This document shows, in pieces, positions 1-7,829 of a DNA stretch of 10,228 bases. Location of the stretch: NCBI GenBank assembly GCA_905236595.1, contig CAJORE010000247.1, positions 1-10,228 of the forward strand, given 5' to 3'. A model generated the notes under the pieces. It ran no database searches, was not told where the DNA came from, and saw nothing but the letters and a program-made list of their open reading frames with translations. Each line of letters opens with the position of its first letter. Position 1 is the first letter of the stretch. The position numbers and the translations under genes were made by a program. The stretch comes from an uncultured Selenomonadaceae bacterium. Lineage in GTDB: Bacteria; Bacillota; Negativicutes; Selenomonadales; Selenomonadaceae.

Positions 1-63
1 CCTCGGCAATGGCACGAACTCATTTATGCAGTATTTCCTAAAGCGTCAAGGAGAACATTACCC

Positions 64-537
64 ATGGGCAAAAAAAACGAGGGCGTTAAAATCGCCTGCG
101 AAAACAAAAAAGCGCGGCACGATTATTTCATTCACGAAACAATCGAAGCCGGGCTGTCCTTGCAAGGCACGGAAGTAAAATCGCTTCGCGTCGGCAAGGC
201 GAATTTGAAGGACAGCTACGCCGAAATAAAAAACGGCGAAGCTTTCGTACGCAATTTGCACATAAGCCCCTATGAACAGGGCAACATATTTAACCACGAT
301 CCCTTGCGGCCGCGCAAATTGCTTTTGCATAAGAACGAGATAATAAAACTTTTTTCCAAGACACGGGAAAAGGGCTTCACGCTGATCCCTCTCAAAATTT
401 ATTTTAAGCACGGCAAAGCTAAATTGGAGTTGGCCTTGGCAAGCGGCAAACATAATTACGACAAACGGCAGGATTTGGCCGCCAAGGCCGCCAAACGCGA
501 TATTGATCGGGCAATGAAGGAGCGAAACAGGATTTGA
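64..537 (+). CDS. smpB: SsrA-binding protein SmpB
   Basis: SmpB binds tmRNA (SsrA) and delivers it to stalled ribosomes in the cytoplasm, so that the nascent chain is tagged for proteolysis and the ribosome is released. The 157-residue product has the usual family length and layout. It has a basic N-terminus, the [10 protein letters not shown] core at residues 33-42, the ANLKDSYA segment at 46-53, the [11 protein letters not shown] stretch at 64-74, a central basic [12 protein letters not shown] segment at 82-93 and the conserved YDKRQ motif at 132-136. It ends in a basic tail ([10 protein letters not shown]) that in the family enters the ribosomal decoding centre. The ATG start follows AAGGAG at 48-53 by 10 nt. 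No tmRNA gene is visible in the window. Many Firmicutes have rnr upstream; only 63 bases precede the gene here, so that cannot be tested. The stop codon overlaps the start of the next gene. Confidence 0.97.
   Translation: MGKKNEGVKIACENKKARHDYFIHETIEAGLSLQGTEVKSLRVGKANLKDSYAEIKNGEAFVRNLHISPYEQGNIFNHDPLRPRKLLLHKNEIIKLFSKTREKGFTLIPLKIYFKHGKAKLELALASGKHNYDKRQDLAAKAAKRDIDRAMKERNRI
517..536 (+). promoter_or_regulatory. Ribosome binding site deciding the TTG start of the permease
   Basis: AAGGAG at 517-522, inside the last codons of smpB, is followed after 11 nt by TTG at 534-536, which overlaps the smpB TGA (535-537). This supports a start at 534 over the ATG at 615, which has no comparable upstream motif. 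Confidence 0.6.
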
Positions 538-1946
538 GTGCAACAAAAATTTTGCCCACAGCGGGCGGCCACGCCCCCGGCGACACCGCAAAGGGAACGC
601 CCGCCGGCAAAAGTATGCGCCGCAACTTAAAAAACCGCCACTTGCAAATGATTGCTTTGGGCGGCGCCATCGGGACGGGGCTGTTTTACGGGTCGGCATC
701 AACGATAGCTTTGGCCGGCCCCTCCGTTTGCTTGGCGTACCTTATCGGCGGCGCGGTAATCTTTCTCGTTATGCGTATGTTGGGCGAAATGAGCGTCGCC
801 GAACCGGTATCGGGTTCGTTCAGTTATTTTGCCGCCAAATATTGGGGGACGTTCCCCGGTTTTTTGGCCGGTTGGAATTATTGGTTTCTCTACATATTTG
901 TGTCCATGGCCGAGCTTACGGCGGCCGGCATCTACATGGATTTTTGGTTCCCCGACTTGCCCCATTGGCTGACGGCGCTGGCTTTAATCGTCGTAATTAC
1001 GGCGATAAATCTTGTCAACGTACGCATTTACGGTGAAACGGAATTTGTCTTGTCAATGATAAAAATTTCGGCCATTTGCGGCATGATTGTCTTGGGGCTG
1101 TTCCTCATATTTTCGTCGCCGGAACCTTTCCCCGCGAACGTTGACAATCTATGGCGGCATGGCGGATTTTTCCCCAACGGCGTGTGGGGGATGGTTTTGT
1201 CGATAGCCGTCGTCATGTTTTCCTTTGGCGGCATCGAGCTTATCGGCATAACGGCCGGCGAAGCCGCCGACCCCGACAAAACCATTCCCCGTGCCATAAA
1301 CCAGATTATATGGCGCATTTTGATTTTCTATGTCGGCACCATGCTGATCCTTATGGCGTTGTGGCCGTGGAATGAAGTCGGCAAAGAGGCCAGCCCGTTG
1401 GTGCAGATTTTTGACGGCGTGGGGATACCGGCGGCGGCGCACATCTTGAATTTTGTCGTCTTGATAGCGGCAATATCCGTTTACAATTCGGCGATTTACA
1501 GCAACTCGCGGATGCTTTACGGTTTGGCCGTTGACGGCGACGCGCCGCGCTTTTTGGCGGCCATATCCGAAAACGGCGTACCCGTGCGGGCGATTTTATT
1601 AAGCTCCGGCATAACGCTTTTGACGGTGGTGCTGAACTTCTTCTTTCCCGAAGAGGTGTTCATGTACCTGTTGTCGATTGTAACGGGAGCCGTGGTCACA
1701 TCGTGGGCGTTGATCGCTTTGACGCATTTGAAATTCCGCGCCGCTTACACCCAAAAGCATCTTCCCGTAAAATTTCCGGCGCTATTTTTTCCCGTTACCA
1801 ATTATTTATGCTTGGCGTTTTTCGTCGGCGTCATCGCGCTGATGCTCATCATGGAAGAAATGCGCCAGGCGGTGTACTTGTTGCCGCTGTGGATAGCCGT
1901 GATATGGATCGGCTACAAGTACCGGCGCGGAACGCCCCGGCAATAA
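534..1946 (+). CDS. AAT-family amino acid permease, AroP/PheP-like
   Basis: This is a secondary transporter of the APC superfamily, amino acid transporter (AAT) family, with about 12 hydrophobic helices in the cytoplasmic membrane. It probably imports amino acids by proton symport. The family signature is clear: [15 protein letters not shown] at residues 30-44, the substrate-binding GGAIGTGLF of helix 1 at 43-51, then a WNYWFLY stretch, [18 protein letters not shown] in the helix 6 region, and [18 protein letters not shown] later. The WNYWFLY...[11 protein letters not shown] and NSRMLYGLA segments resemble E. coli PheP/AroP most, so aromatic amino acids are the likeliest substrates, but specificity cannot be read from sequence. 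The TTG start at 534 is preferred because AAGGAG (517-522) lies 11 nt upstream. The in-frame ATG at 615 (Met28) has no ribosome binding site but would give a more typical N-terminus without the Gly/Ala/Pro-rich first 27 residues. The TTGA overlap with the smpB stop suggests translational coupling. Confidence 0.93.
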   Translation: MSATKILPTAGGHAPGDTAKGTPAGKSMRRNLKNRHLQMIALGGAIGTGLFYGSASTIALAGPSVCLAYLIGGAVIFLVMRMLGEMSVAEPVSGSFSYFAAKYWGTFPGFLAGWNYWFLYIFVSMAELTAAGIYMDFWFPDLPHWLTALALIVVITAINLVNVRIYGETEFVLSMIKISAICGMIVLGLFLIFSSPEPFPANVDNLWRHGGFFPNGVWGMVLSIAVVMFSFGGIELIGITAGEAADPDKTIPRAINQIIWRILIFYVGTMLILMALWPWNEVGKEASPLVQIFDGVGIPAAAHILNFVVLIAAISVYNSAIYSNSRMLYGLAVDGDAPRFLAAISENGVPVRAILLSSGITLLTVVLNFFFPEEVFMYLLSIVTGAVVTSWALIALTHLKFRAAYTQKHLPVKFPALFFPVTNYLCLAFFVGVIALMLIMEEMRQAVYLLPLWIAVIWIGYKYRRGTPRQ

Positions 1947-1970
1947 TCGGGGCTGTTCTTTCATTCTTTT
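1934..1970 (+). terminator. Probable rho-independent terminator after the permease
   Basis: GCCCCG (1934-1939) pairs perfectly with CGGGGC (1948-1953) across an 8-nt loop that contains the permease stop codon TAA (1944-1946). A T-rich but interrupted tract follows (1954-1970). The stem begins inside the coding sequence. It would end the smpB-permease transcript just before the alaS promoter. The broken T-tract and the 6-bp stem limit confidence. Confidence 0.5.
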
Positions 1971-1978
1971 GGTAGTTG

Positions 1979-1987
1979 TGTTATAGT
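1979..1987 (+). promoter_or_regulatory. Predicted extended -10 promoter for alaS
   Basis: TG-T-TATAGT (TG at 1979-1980, hexamer at 1982-1987) matches the extended -10 pattern, with one mismatch to TATAAT. No good -35 is found: sequences 16-18 nt upstream match TTGACA at only two or three positions, which is tolerated when an extended -10 is present. Transcription would begin near 1993-1996, giving a leader of roughly 165 nt before the alaS start. Confidence 0.45.
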
Positions 1988-1990
1988 AAG

Positions 1991-2010
1991 CGGCAAAATT
2001 ATTTTTGCCG
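1991..2010 (+). promoter_or_regulatory. Perfect inverted repeat at the predicted alaS transcription start
   Basis: CGGCAAAA (1991-1998) and TTTTGCCG (2003-2010) form an uninterrupted 8-bp inverted repeat around TTAT. It begins 4 nt after the -10 hexamer and so spans the likely start of transcription. Because the 5' arm would be only partly transcribed, it fits a DNA operator at least as well as an RNA hairpin. No T-tract follows, so it is not a convincing terminator. The binding protein is unknown. Confidence 0.4.
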
Positions 2011-2014
2011 GGTT

Positions 2015-2049
2015 CGCTTTTCCCGCAGTCAAGCGGGGTAGGAAAAGCG
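2015..2049 (+). promoter_or_regulatory. Long bulged hairpin in the alaS leader
   Basis: CGCTTTTCC (2015-2023) pairs with GGAAAAGCG (2041-2049) over nine base pairs. Inside it, CGC (2024-2026) can pair with GCG (2033-2035) around the loop AGTCAA, leaving the asymmetric bulge GGGTA (2036-2040) on the 3' side. Nine exact pairs closing a second helix are unlikely by chance in so short a region, so a structured 5' leader is plausible. I do not recognise it as a known riboswitch class. Confidence 0.45.
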
Positions 2050-2146
2050 CAAAAACTAAGGGCGGTTACCGTATCGGCACCGAATTGCACACTATGAGTG
2101 CTTAACAAAACCGGCGCTTTAATGTTTCGGCCAATCATTAACCGTG

Positions 2147-2164
2147 AAAGGAACGATTACTTTG
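2147..2164 (+). promoter_or_regulatory. Ribosome binding site deciding the alaS TTG start
   Basis: AAAGGA at 2147-2152 sits 9 nt before TTG (2162-2164) and 18 nt before ATG (2171-2173). This spacing favours TTG and argues against the in-frame GTG at 2144, which lies upstream of the motif. Confidence 0.6.
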
Positions 2165-4792
2165 AAATATATGAGCGGCAACGAACTCCGCGAAGCGTAT
2201 CTTAATTTTTTTGCCCAAAAGAAAGGGCATTTGCGTATGGCAAGCGCGTCGCTTATCCCGCAAGATGATCCGACGCTTTTGATGATCGGCGCGGGCATGG
2301 CGCCCTTTAAGCCCTTTTTCACCGGGAAAATGAAACCGCCGCGCACGCGCATTACGACGAGTCAGCGTTGTGTTCGCACCGGCGACATCGAAAATGTGGG
2401 GCGTACCGCCAGGCATCAAACTTATTTTGAGATGCTCGGCAATTTCTCTTTCGGCGATTATTTCAAAAGCGAGGCTATTCCTTGGGCATGGGAATTTTTG
2501 ACCCAAGTCGTCGAACTGCCCAAGGAAAAGTTGTGGGTGTCCATTTATCCCAAGGACGACGAAGCCGAAGCAATTTGGAAACAACAACCGGGTTTTGATC
2601 CGACGCATATTGTTCGCATGGAGGATAACTTTTGGGAGATTGGGCCGGGCCCATGCGGCCCCGATTCGGAAATTTACATCGATCTCGGCGAAGAACGGGG
2701 TTGCGGCAAAGACACTTGCGCCGTCGGTTGCGATTGCGACCGCTATTTGGAAATTTGGAACTTGGTGTTCACGCAGTACGACAAGCAGGAGACCGGCGAA
2801 TATAAAGAGCTTGCCCACAAGAACATCGACACCGGTTGCGGTCTTGAACGGCTTGCCTCCGTATTGCAAGGGAAGAAGTCCAACTTTGAAACGGATCTGT
2901 TGTTCCCGATAATCGAATACGCGGCAAAAATTGCCGGCGTGACTTACGGTCAAGACGAAAAAACCGATATATCGCTGAAGGTCATCGCCGATCACGCTCG
3001 CAGCATGACGATTATGATTATGGACGGCATATTGCCCGCCAACGAGGGGCGTGGTTATGTTTTGCGGCGTATTTTGCGACGTGCCGTGCGCCATGGGCGG
3101 CTCTTGGGCATAAAGGACAAATTCCTTGTCGGTGCCGTTGACGCCGTGGTGCAAATTTATCGCGACGCGTCGGACTTCGGTGATTTAATCGCCAAAGAGG
3201 ATTACATCAAAAAAGTCATCGGCATTGAAGAAGATCGCTTTGCCGCAACTTTGGCGCAGGGCTTGGAGCTTCTAAACGACGAGATCGCCGCCGTAAAGTC
3301 GACCGGAAAAGCCGAATTGGCGGGGCAAGTCGGCTTTAGGTTGTATGACACATTTGGGTTCCCCCGTGAGTTGACCGAGGAAATTTTGCACGAGAACAAT
3401 TTGACCCTCGACGAAGCCGGTTTTAACGCCGCCATGGATGAGCAACGCACTCGCGCCCGCGCCGCCCGTGCCGCCAATGAGCGGGTTGCCGTCCCCGATT
3501 TGTCGGGCATTGATACTGCGGGGCTGACCGTTGATCCTGCCGCCACGGAAGCCAAAATCGTCGCTATCTGGCAGGACGGCAAATTAGTCGATGAACTTAC
3601 CGACGGTATGGAAGCCGGAATTATCCTTTCCGCGACGCCTTTTTACGCCGAAGGCGGCGGTCAAGTCGGCGATGCCGGAACCATCACCGGCGAGTTCGCC
3701 AAAATTAACGTCGCCAACGCCAAAAAATTGCCCGACGGCACGGTCTACCATTTGTCCTATGTCGCCGAAGGCGGCGTAAAAGTCGGCGAAACGGTGCAAA
3801 TTGCCGTCGATCGGGCGAAAAAATTGGCGTCGGCTCGCAATCATACGGCGACACACCTTTTGCAGGCGGCGCTGAAAAAAGTCGTCGGCAACCAAGTGAA
3901 CCAAGCGGGATCCTTGGTCACACCGGAGCGTTTGCGCTTTGACTTTTCAAATTTTGAGCCGGTATCGGCGCAACAGCTTGCCGACGTTGAAGAACTTGTC
4001 AATGCGGAAATTTTGCGTGCCGACGATGTCACGATCGAGCAAATGCCCATTGACGAAGCGAAGAAGCGCGGCGCAATGGCTCTTTTCGGCGAGAAGTACG
4101 GCGATATTGTCCGCGTTGTCAGCGTTGCGGATTTCAGCATGGAGCTTTGCGGCGGTTCCCACGTTAGCAACGTCGGTCAAATCGGTATGTTCAAAATCGT
4201 CGCCGAAACGGGCGTGGCGGCGGGTGTTCGCCGCATTGAAGCAATAACCGGCGGTGCGGCGCTCGCTTTTGCCAAACATCAAAACGAACTTTTGCAACAA
4301 ACGGCGGCGATTTTGAAAACGAAAATCGACACCGTCCCCGAACAAGCCGAAAAACTTGTTGCCGCGCAAAAAGAAATGCAACAGGAATTGGGCAAGGTCG
4401 CCGAAATGCGCGAAAAGGCCGACGCGCAAAAACTGCTCATGGGCGTCACCGAATTGGGCGACGTTCGCTTTGTGGCCGGCCGCGCTCAAGCCGCCGATAT
4501 GGACGAGTTGCGCAACATTGCCGACACCGTTTGCGCACAGCTTAAAAACGGCGTGGCGGTGTTGGCGGCGGTTGTCGGCGAGGACAAAGTGAACCTCGTC
4601 GCCAAAGCCACTAAAGACGCCGTGGCCTTGGGTGTGCACGCCGGTAAAATTGTTAAGGAAGCGGCCAAGGAAATCGGCGGCGGCGGCGGCGGTCGTCCCG
4701 ATATGGCACAGGCCGGCGGCAAGCTTCCCGATAATTTGCCGCAGGCTTTCGCGGCGGCGGAAAACGTTTTGCGCGCGCAACTTAAACTGTAA
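2162..4792 (+). CDS. alaS: Alanine--tRNA ligase
   Basis: AlaS charges tRNA(Ala) with alanine using ATP and hydrolyses mischarged Ser- or Gly-tRNA(Ala) in the cytoplasm. From the TTG start it has 876 residues, close to the E. coli enzyme. The class II catalytic core includes GMAPFKPFF near residue 45, QRCVRTGDIENVG at 68-80 and the motif 2 region RHQTYFEMLGNFSFGDYF at 84-101. NIDTGCGLERLASVLQG follows later in the core. The editing domain carries the zinc/active-site pattern H561xxxH565 (HTATH) and C663xxxH667 (CGGSH). The C-Ala domain ends with six glycines at 839-844 followed by RPDMAQAGG. The TTG at 2162 is chosen because AAAGGA (2147-2152) lies 9 nt upstream and the product then begins MKYMSGNELRE, as in relatives. 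GTG at 2144 would place this ribosome binding site inside the gene, and ATG at 2171 is also possible. It has its own predicted promoter and structured leader. hlyD follows after 11 nt. Confidence 0.97.
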   Translation: MKYMSGNELREAYLNFFAQKKGHLRMASASLIPQDDPTLLMIGAGMAPFKPFFTGKMKPPRTRITTSQRCVRTGDIENVGRTARHQTYFEMLGNFSFGDYFKSEAIPWAWEFLTQVVELPKEKLWVSIYPKDDEAEAIWKQQPGFDPTHIVRMEDNFWEIGPGPCGPDSEIYIDLGEERGCGKDTCAVGCDCDRYLEIWNLVFTQYDKQETGEYKELAHKNIDTGCGLERLASVLQGKKSNFETDLLFPIIEYAAKIAGVTYGQDEKTDISLKVIADHARSMTIMIMDGILPANEGRGYVLRRILRRAVRHGRLLGIKDKFLVGAVDAVVQIYRDASDFGDLIAKEDYIKKVIGIEEDRFAATLAQGLELLNDEIAAVKSTGKAELAGQVGFRLYDTFGFPRELTEEILHENNLTLDEAGFNAAMDEQRTRARAARAANERVAVPDLSGIDTAGLTVDPAATEAKIVAIWQDGKLVDELTDGMEAGIILSATPFYAEGGGQVGDAGTITGEFAKINVANAKKLPDGTVYHLSYVAEGGVKVGETVQIAVDRAKKLASARNHTATHLLQAALKKVVGNQVNQAGSLVTPERLRFDFSNFEPVSAQQLADVEELVNAEILRADDVTIEQMPIDEAKKRGAMALFGEKYGDIVRVVSVADFSMELCGGSHVSNVGQIGMFKIVAETGVAAGVRRIEAITGGAALAFAKHQNELLQQTAAILKTKIDTVPEQAEKLVAAQKEMQQELGKVAEMREKADAQKLLMGVTELGDVRFVAGRAQAADMDELRNIADTVCAQLKNGVAVLAAVVGEDKVNLVAKATKDAVALGVHAGKIVKEAAKEIGGGGGGRPDMAQAGGKLPDNLPQAFAAAENVLRAQLKL

Positions 4793-4803
4793 GGGGTAGC
4801 CCG

Positions 4804-5805
4804 TTGGAAATCGACATAACACAAAAAGTGACCCGCTATGTGAAATTTGTGGCCGCCGGTTTGGGCGCGGCGACTCTTTTGGCAATCGGCGCGGTATTTT
4901 TGCTCAAAGGCGGCGACAACAACGTTACCGCCGAGGCGCAAATAACCGGCATGACCGTCGGCGTGAAAAGCCGTACGGCCGGTACAATAGTGTCGTTTGA
5001 AACTAAGGAGGGCGATCGCGTCGAGCCGGGGACGGTGTTGGCGCGTGTCGCCGTTGCCGTTACCGACGAAGAAATCAACGAACTTACCCAAAATTTGGAA
5101 TTGGCGCAAAAGAACCTTGAAGAAATTCAAAAGGGACAAACAATAACCGTCCCCGTAGCCAATCCCAATGCCGCCGCCGCCAACGCCGATTTGGCCGCCG
5201 CCGAGGCGCGTCTGAAGCGCATGGACGATCTTTTGGCCATGGGCGCCGTCAGCAAGGTGAAGCGCGATGAAGCGGCGGCGGCTTACGAAGCCGCTCGCGC
5301 CGTCGGCAACCAAAGCGCGGTTATTTACGAAACGCGGGTTCAACCATCGCCGCCCGAGGTTATCGAAGCGGCGCGGGTCGTCGTGCAACAGGCGGAAGCG
5401 GCGCTGGCAAACGCCAAAAACGATCAGGCGGCTACGGAGATTACCGCGCCGGTCGCCGGTGAAGTGCGCTTTACCCATTTTGCCGTCGGCAACGAACTGA
5501 AGGCCGGCGACACCGTTCTTAACATAACCGATGCCGACAGCTTGTGGCTTGAGGTTCGCTTGGCGGACGACAAGGCGGCATTGGTTTCGCCCGGGCAGTA
5601 TGCGGCTTACGAGATAGATGGCCGACAATATTCCGGCACGGTGCTGTCCGTCGAGAAACCGCTCTCGATTGGTGCGGTCGCTACCGAAGGTGCGCCCACC
5701 GATACGGAGGACAACCGCACGGTCGTAAAAATTTCGTTGCCGGAGGACGGCGCGTTTGCCGCAGGGACAAAAGTGCGCGTGACAATCGCCGTCGGCGGCG
5801 CGTGA
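4804..5805 (+). CDS. HlyD-family membrane fusion (periplasmic adaptor) protein
   Basis: This is an adaptor of the HlyD/EmrA type, which in diderm bacteria bridges an inner-membrane exporter and an outer-membrane channel. The 333-residue product has one N-terminal membrane anchor (about residues 13-35) and the first half of a biotinyl-lipoyl-like domain (about 52-82, with AGTIVSFETKEGDRVEPG). An Ala/Glu/Lys-rich helical hairpin (about 85-210) is interrupted near residue 114-125 and again near 180 by Pro-containing segments. The second lipoyl half begins at ITAPVAGEV (213-221), and a beta-barrel region follows with KAGDTVLNI and WLEVRLADD. The TTG start is supported by AAGGGG (4791-4796), which overlaps the alaS stop, with 7 nt spacing. 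No cognate MFS, ABC or RND exporter and no TolC-like gene lies in the window, so the substrate is unknown. Transcription is probably shared with alaS and recJ (11 and 12 nt gaps). Confidence 0.88.
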   Translation: MEIDITQKVTRYVKFVAAGLGAATLLAIGAVFLLKGGDNNVTAEAQITGMTVGVKSRTAGTIVSFETKEGDRVEPGTVLARVAVAVTDEEINELTQNLELAQKNLEEIQKGQTITVPVANPNAAAANADLAAAEARLKRMDDLLAMGAVSKVKRDEAAAAYEAARAVGNQSAVIYETRVQPSPPEVIEAARVVVQQAEAALANAKNDQAATEITAPVAGEVRFTHFAVGNELKAGDTVLNITDADSLWLEVRLADDKAALVSPGQYAAYEIDGRQYSGTVLSVEKPLSIGAVATEGAPTDTEDNRTVVKISLPEDGAFAAGTKVRVTIAVGGA

Positions 5806-5806
5806 T

Positions 5807-5820
5807 AGGAATTGATTATG
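5807..5820 (+). promoter_or_regulatory. Ribosome binding site deciding the recJ ATG start
   Basis: AGGA at 5807-5810, in the 12-nt gap after the hlyD stop, is 7 nt from ATG at 5818. The in-frame TTG at 5812 is too close to it to be used. Confidence 0.6.
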
Positions 5821-7800
5821 CTCAAACGCTGGGAAACGCCGCAATTTAGCGACGAAGCAAAAGCACAAATCGCCGACCTTGCGGGCGCGGTGGGTATTGC
5901 CGAAATTACGGCGCAAATTCTGTGGCAACGCGGTGTTCGTTCGGCTGACGAGGCCGACCGATTTTTACATCCCGAAACGAAACAGCCGTGGCACGATCCT
6001 TTTTTGTTAAAAGATATGGATAAAGCCGTCGCCCGCGTGAAAAAGGCGCTTATGTGCAACGAACCGATTACCGTGTTCGGTGATTATGATGCAGACGGCA
6101 TAACGGCAACGACCATCCTCGTAAAAAATTTATTGAAGCTTGGCGGCAAGGCTGCGTTCTATATCCCGAACCGCCAAAAAGAGGGCTATGGCTTTAATCG
6201 CAAGGCTTTGGACAAAATAGCCGAAAAGGGCGGTTTGCTGGTGTCAGTCGATTGCGGCATATCCTCTGTGGAGGACGTGGCGGCCACGGACGATAAGCTT
6301 GACATTATCGTCACCGATCATCACGCCCCCGGCGCCGTGTTGCCGCCGGCGTATGCCGTCATCAATCCGCATCGCGCCGATTGTCCCTACCCCGATAAAA
6401 ATTTGGCGGGGGTCGGCGTGGCTTTCAAACTCGTGCAGGCGCTCTACCGTGAATTAAAAAACGAGGAGTTTGCCGACGACTTGGATATTGTCGCTTTGGG
6501 TACGGTGGCGGATATTGTCCCGCTTTTGGGCGAGAATCGCAAAATCGTCAAACTCGGTCTTGGCAAGTTAAGCGATAATGCTGCCCTTGACATTGGAATG
6601 CGGGCGCTGGTGGACGTTTCCGGGTTGTCCGGCAAAGAATTAAACGCCGGGCATATCGGGTTCGGGTTGGCGCCGCGCTTAAACGCCGCCGGACGAATGG
6701 GCAGCGGCGCCGACGGCGCGAAATTGCTTTTGACCGATGATCGCGTCGAAGCGGAGAGTATCGCCCGCAAATTAAACGAAGAAAATATTGAGCGGCAAAA
6801 CCTCGAAAAAAATATTTTTACCCGCGCCGAAGAAACTTTGGCGGCGACCGACCGAAAACATTCCGCCGTTATTGACGGCTATGATTGGCACGCCGGTGTT
6901 ATCGGCATCGTGGCCGGACGCATAGTCGAAAAACATTATTTGCCGACGATCGTTATAAGCCGCAACGGCGCCAACAGCAAAGGCTCCTGCCGAAGCATCA
7001 AGGGGCTTAATATGTTTGAGGCGCTAAGTGCGCTGTCAAAGCATCTCGTTATTTTCGGCGGGCATGAAATGGCGGCGGGCTTTACCATCGCCGAAGAAAA
7101 CATCGCCGCTTTCGCCCGGGATTTTGATGATTATGTCGCCGCTCACTTAAAGCCGGAGGATTATATCCCCATTGTGAAAGTGGCGGCGGAAATCGCGCCG
7201 CATGAAATTTCGCTGGCGACAGCCAAGGAACTTACGGCGCTTGAACCTTTCGGCATGGGCAATCCCAAACCGCTGTTCGGTTGCAAAAATGCCGTAGGCC
7301 GTGAACCGAAAATAATCGGCAAGCAAAGCAACCATTTGACGTTTACGTTGCAACGGGACGGGCAAAACACCAGAATGCTTCTGTGGAGCCGCCCGGAACT
7401 TGCCGGAATCGTTGCCCGCGAAAAATTGGACATAGTCTATTCGCCGCAAATAAACGAGTGGCAGGGCGAGGAAAATATCGAAGGCGTCGTTGAGGACATC
7501 GCGCCCGCCGCAAGCGGACGCATTGCCCCGAACCGCGACACATTGGCCAAGGTGTACCGTTTTTTGAAAAAGTATCTTGCCAAGACACACGCTCTGCCGG
7601 TCAACGCCGCTTTGTTGACGGTTAAATTCGCCGATGCGGCGGAGCCGATTACGCTCTACACCATGGACTTGGCGCTTAAAATTTTTGAGGAACTGCGCCT
7701 TATTATCCCCGACGTGGACGGCAGACGCTATACGGTGCCAATCGTTGCGGGCAAAATGAATCTGCAAAATTCGCCGACGTACCGCCGTTTTTGCGAATGA
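5818..7800 (+). CDS. recJ: Single-stranded-DNA-specific exonuclease RecJ
   Basis: RecJ degrades single-stranded DNA 5' to 3' in recombinational repair, base excision and mismatch repair. The 660-residue product shows the DHH-superfamily motifs in order. These are DYDADG at residues 89-94 (motif I), VDCGISS with Asp145 (motif II), TDHHAPG with D167-H168-H169 (motif III), and ALGTVADIVPL followed by GFGLAPRLNAAGRMG. The DHHA1 domain has HAGVIGIVAGRIVEKH, a KGSCRSI segment and FGGHEMAAGF with His416. An OB-fold region follows (roughly 440-560), then a C-terminal extension of about 100 residues, which many Firmicutes RecJ proteins also have. All expected metal-binding residues that I can identify are present. 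The ATG at 5818 is chosen over TTG at 5812 because AGGA (5807-5810) is 7 nt from the ATG but only 1 nt from the TTG. murI follows after 29 nt. Confidence 0.96.
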   Translation: MLKRWETPQFSDEAKAQIADLAGAVGIAEITAQILWQRGVRSADEADRFLHPETKQPWHDPFLLKDMDKAVARVKKALMCNEPITVFGDYDADGITATTILVKNLLKLGGKAAFYIPNRQKEGYGFNRKALDKIAEKGGLLVSVDCGISSVEDVAATDDKLDIIVTDHHAPGAVLPPAYAVINPHRADCPYPDKNLAGVGVAFKLVQALYRELKNEEFADDLDIVALGTVADIVPLLGENRKIVKLGLGKLSDNAALDIGMRALVDVSGLSGKELNAGHIGFGLAPRLNAAGRMGSGADGAKLLLTDDRVEAESIARKLNEENIERQNLEKNIFTRAEETLAATDRKHSAVIDGYDWHAGVIGIVAGRIVEKHYLPTIVISRNGANSKGSCRSIKGLNMFEALSALSKHLVIFGGHEMAAGFTIAEENIAAFARDFDDYVAAHLKPEDYIPIVKVAAEIAPHEISLATAKELTALEPFGMGNPKPLFGCKNAVGREPKIIGKQSNHLTFTLQRDGQNTRMLLWSRPELAGIVAREKLDIVYSPQINEWQGEENIEGVVEDIAPAASGRIAPNRDTLAKVYRFLKKYLAKTHALPVNAALLTVKFADAAEPITLYTMDLALKIFEELRLIIPDVDGRRYTVPIVAGKMNLQNSPTYRRFCE

Positions 7801-7829
7801 ACCAAAACTAATCGGCAGGAGGCAAAACT

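Noticed and set aside
1-41. The 3' end of an upstream gene ending at TAA 39-41 (for example rnr)
   Set aside because: Only 12 codons are visible. They use CGA, ACT, TTA and AGT codons that are uncommon in the rest of the window, and no RNase R-like tail is recognisable.
2059-2083. A functional alanine T-box riboswitch
   Set aside because: The invariant TGGN is CGGT, the space upstream is too short for a normal specifier stem, and no terminator follows. It is kept only as a low-certainty observation.
2144-2161. GTG at 2144 as the alaS start
   Set aside because: The best ribosome binding site (2147-2152) lies downstream of this codon and correctly spaced before TTG 2162. The extra residues MKGTIT are not typical of AlaS.
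2138-3154. A 338-codon - strand open frame opposite the AlaS catalytic core
   Set aside because: It lies opposite the most conserved part of alaS, has no ribosome binding site or recognisable motif, and is a compositional shadow.
4676-4693. GGC trinucleotide repeat as a contingency or slippage locus
   Set aside because: It encodes a run of six glycines in a Gly-rich motif before RPDMAQAGG that is normal in the AlaS C-Ala domain. Five GGC copies are too short to suggest phase variation.
3947-4885. A 312-codon - strand open frame opposite the 3' part of alaS
   Set aside because: Its low-complexity Phe/Gly/Arg/His-rich translation mirrors Ala/Glu/Lys-rich coding on the other strand. No independent signal supports it.
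4486-5928. A 480-codon open frame on the - strand across the end of alaS and all of hlyD
   Set aside because: It is antisense to two well-supported genes. The translation is rich in Arg, His and Cys with no recognisable domain, as expected from the complement of GC-rich coding DNA with regular codon bias.
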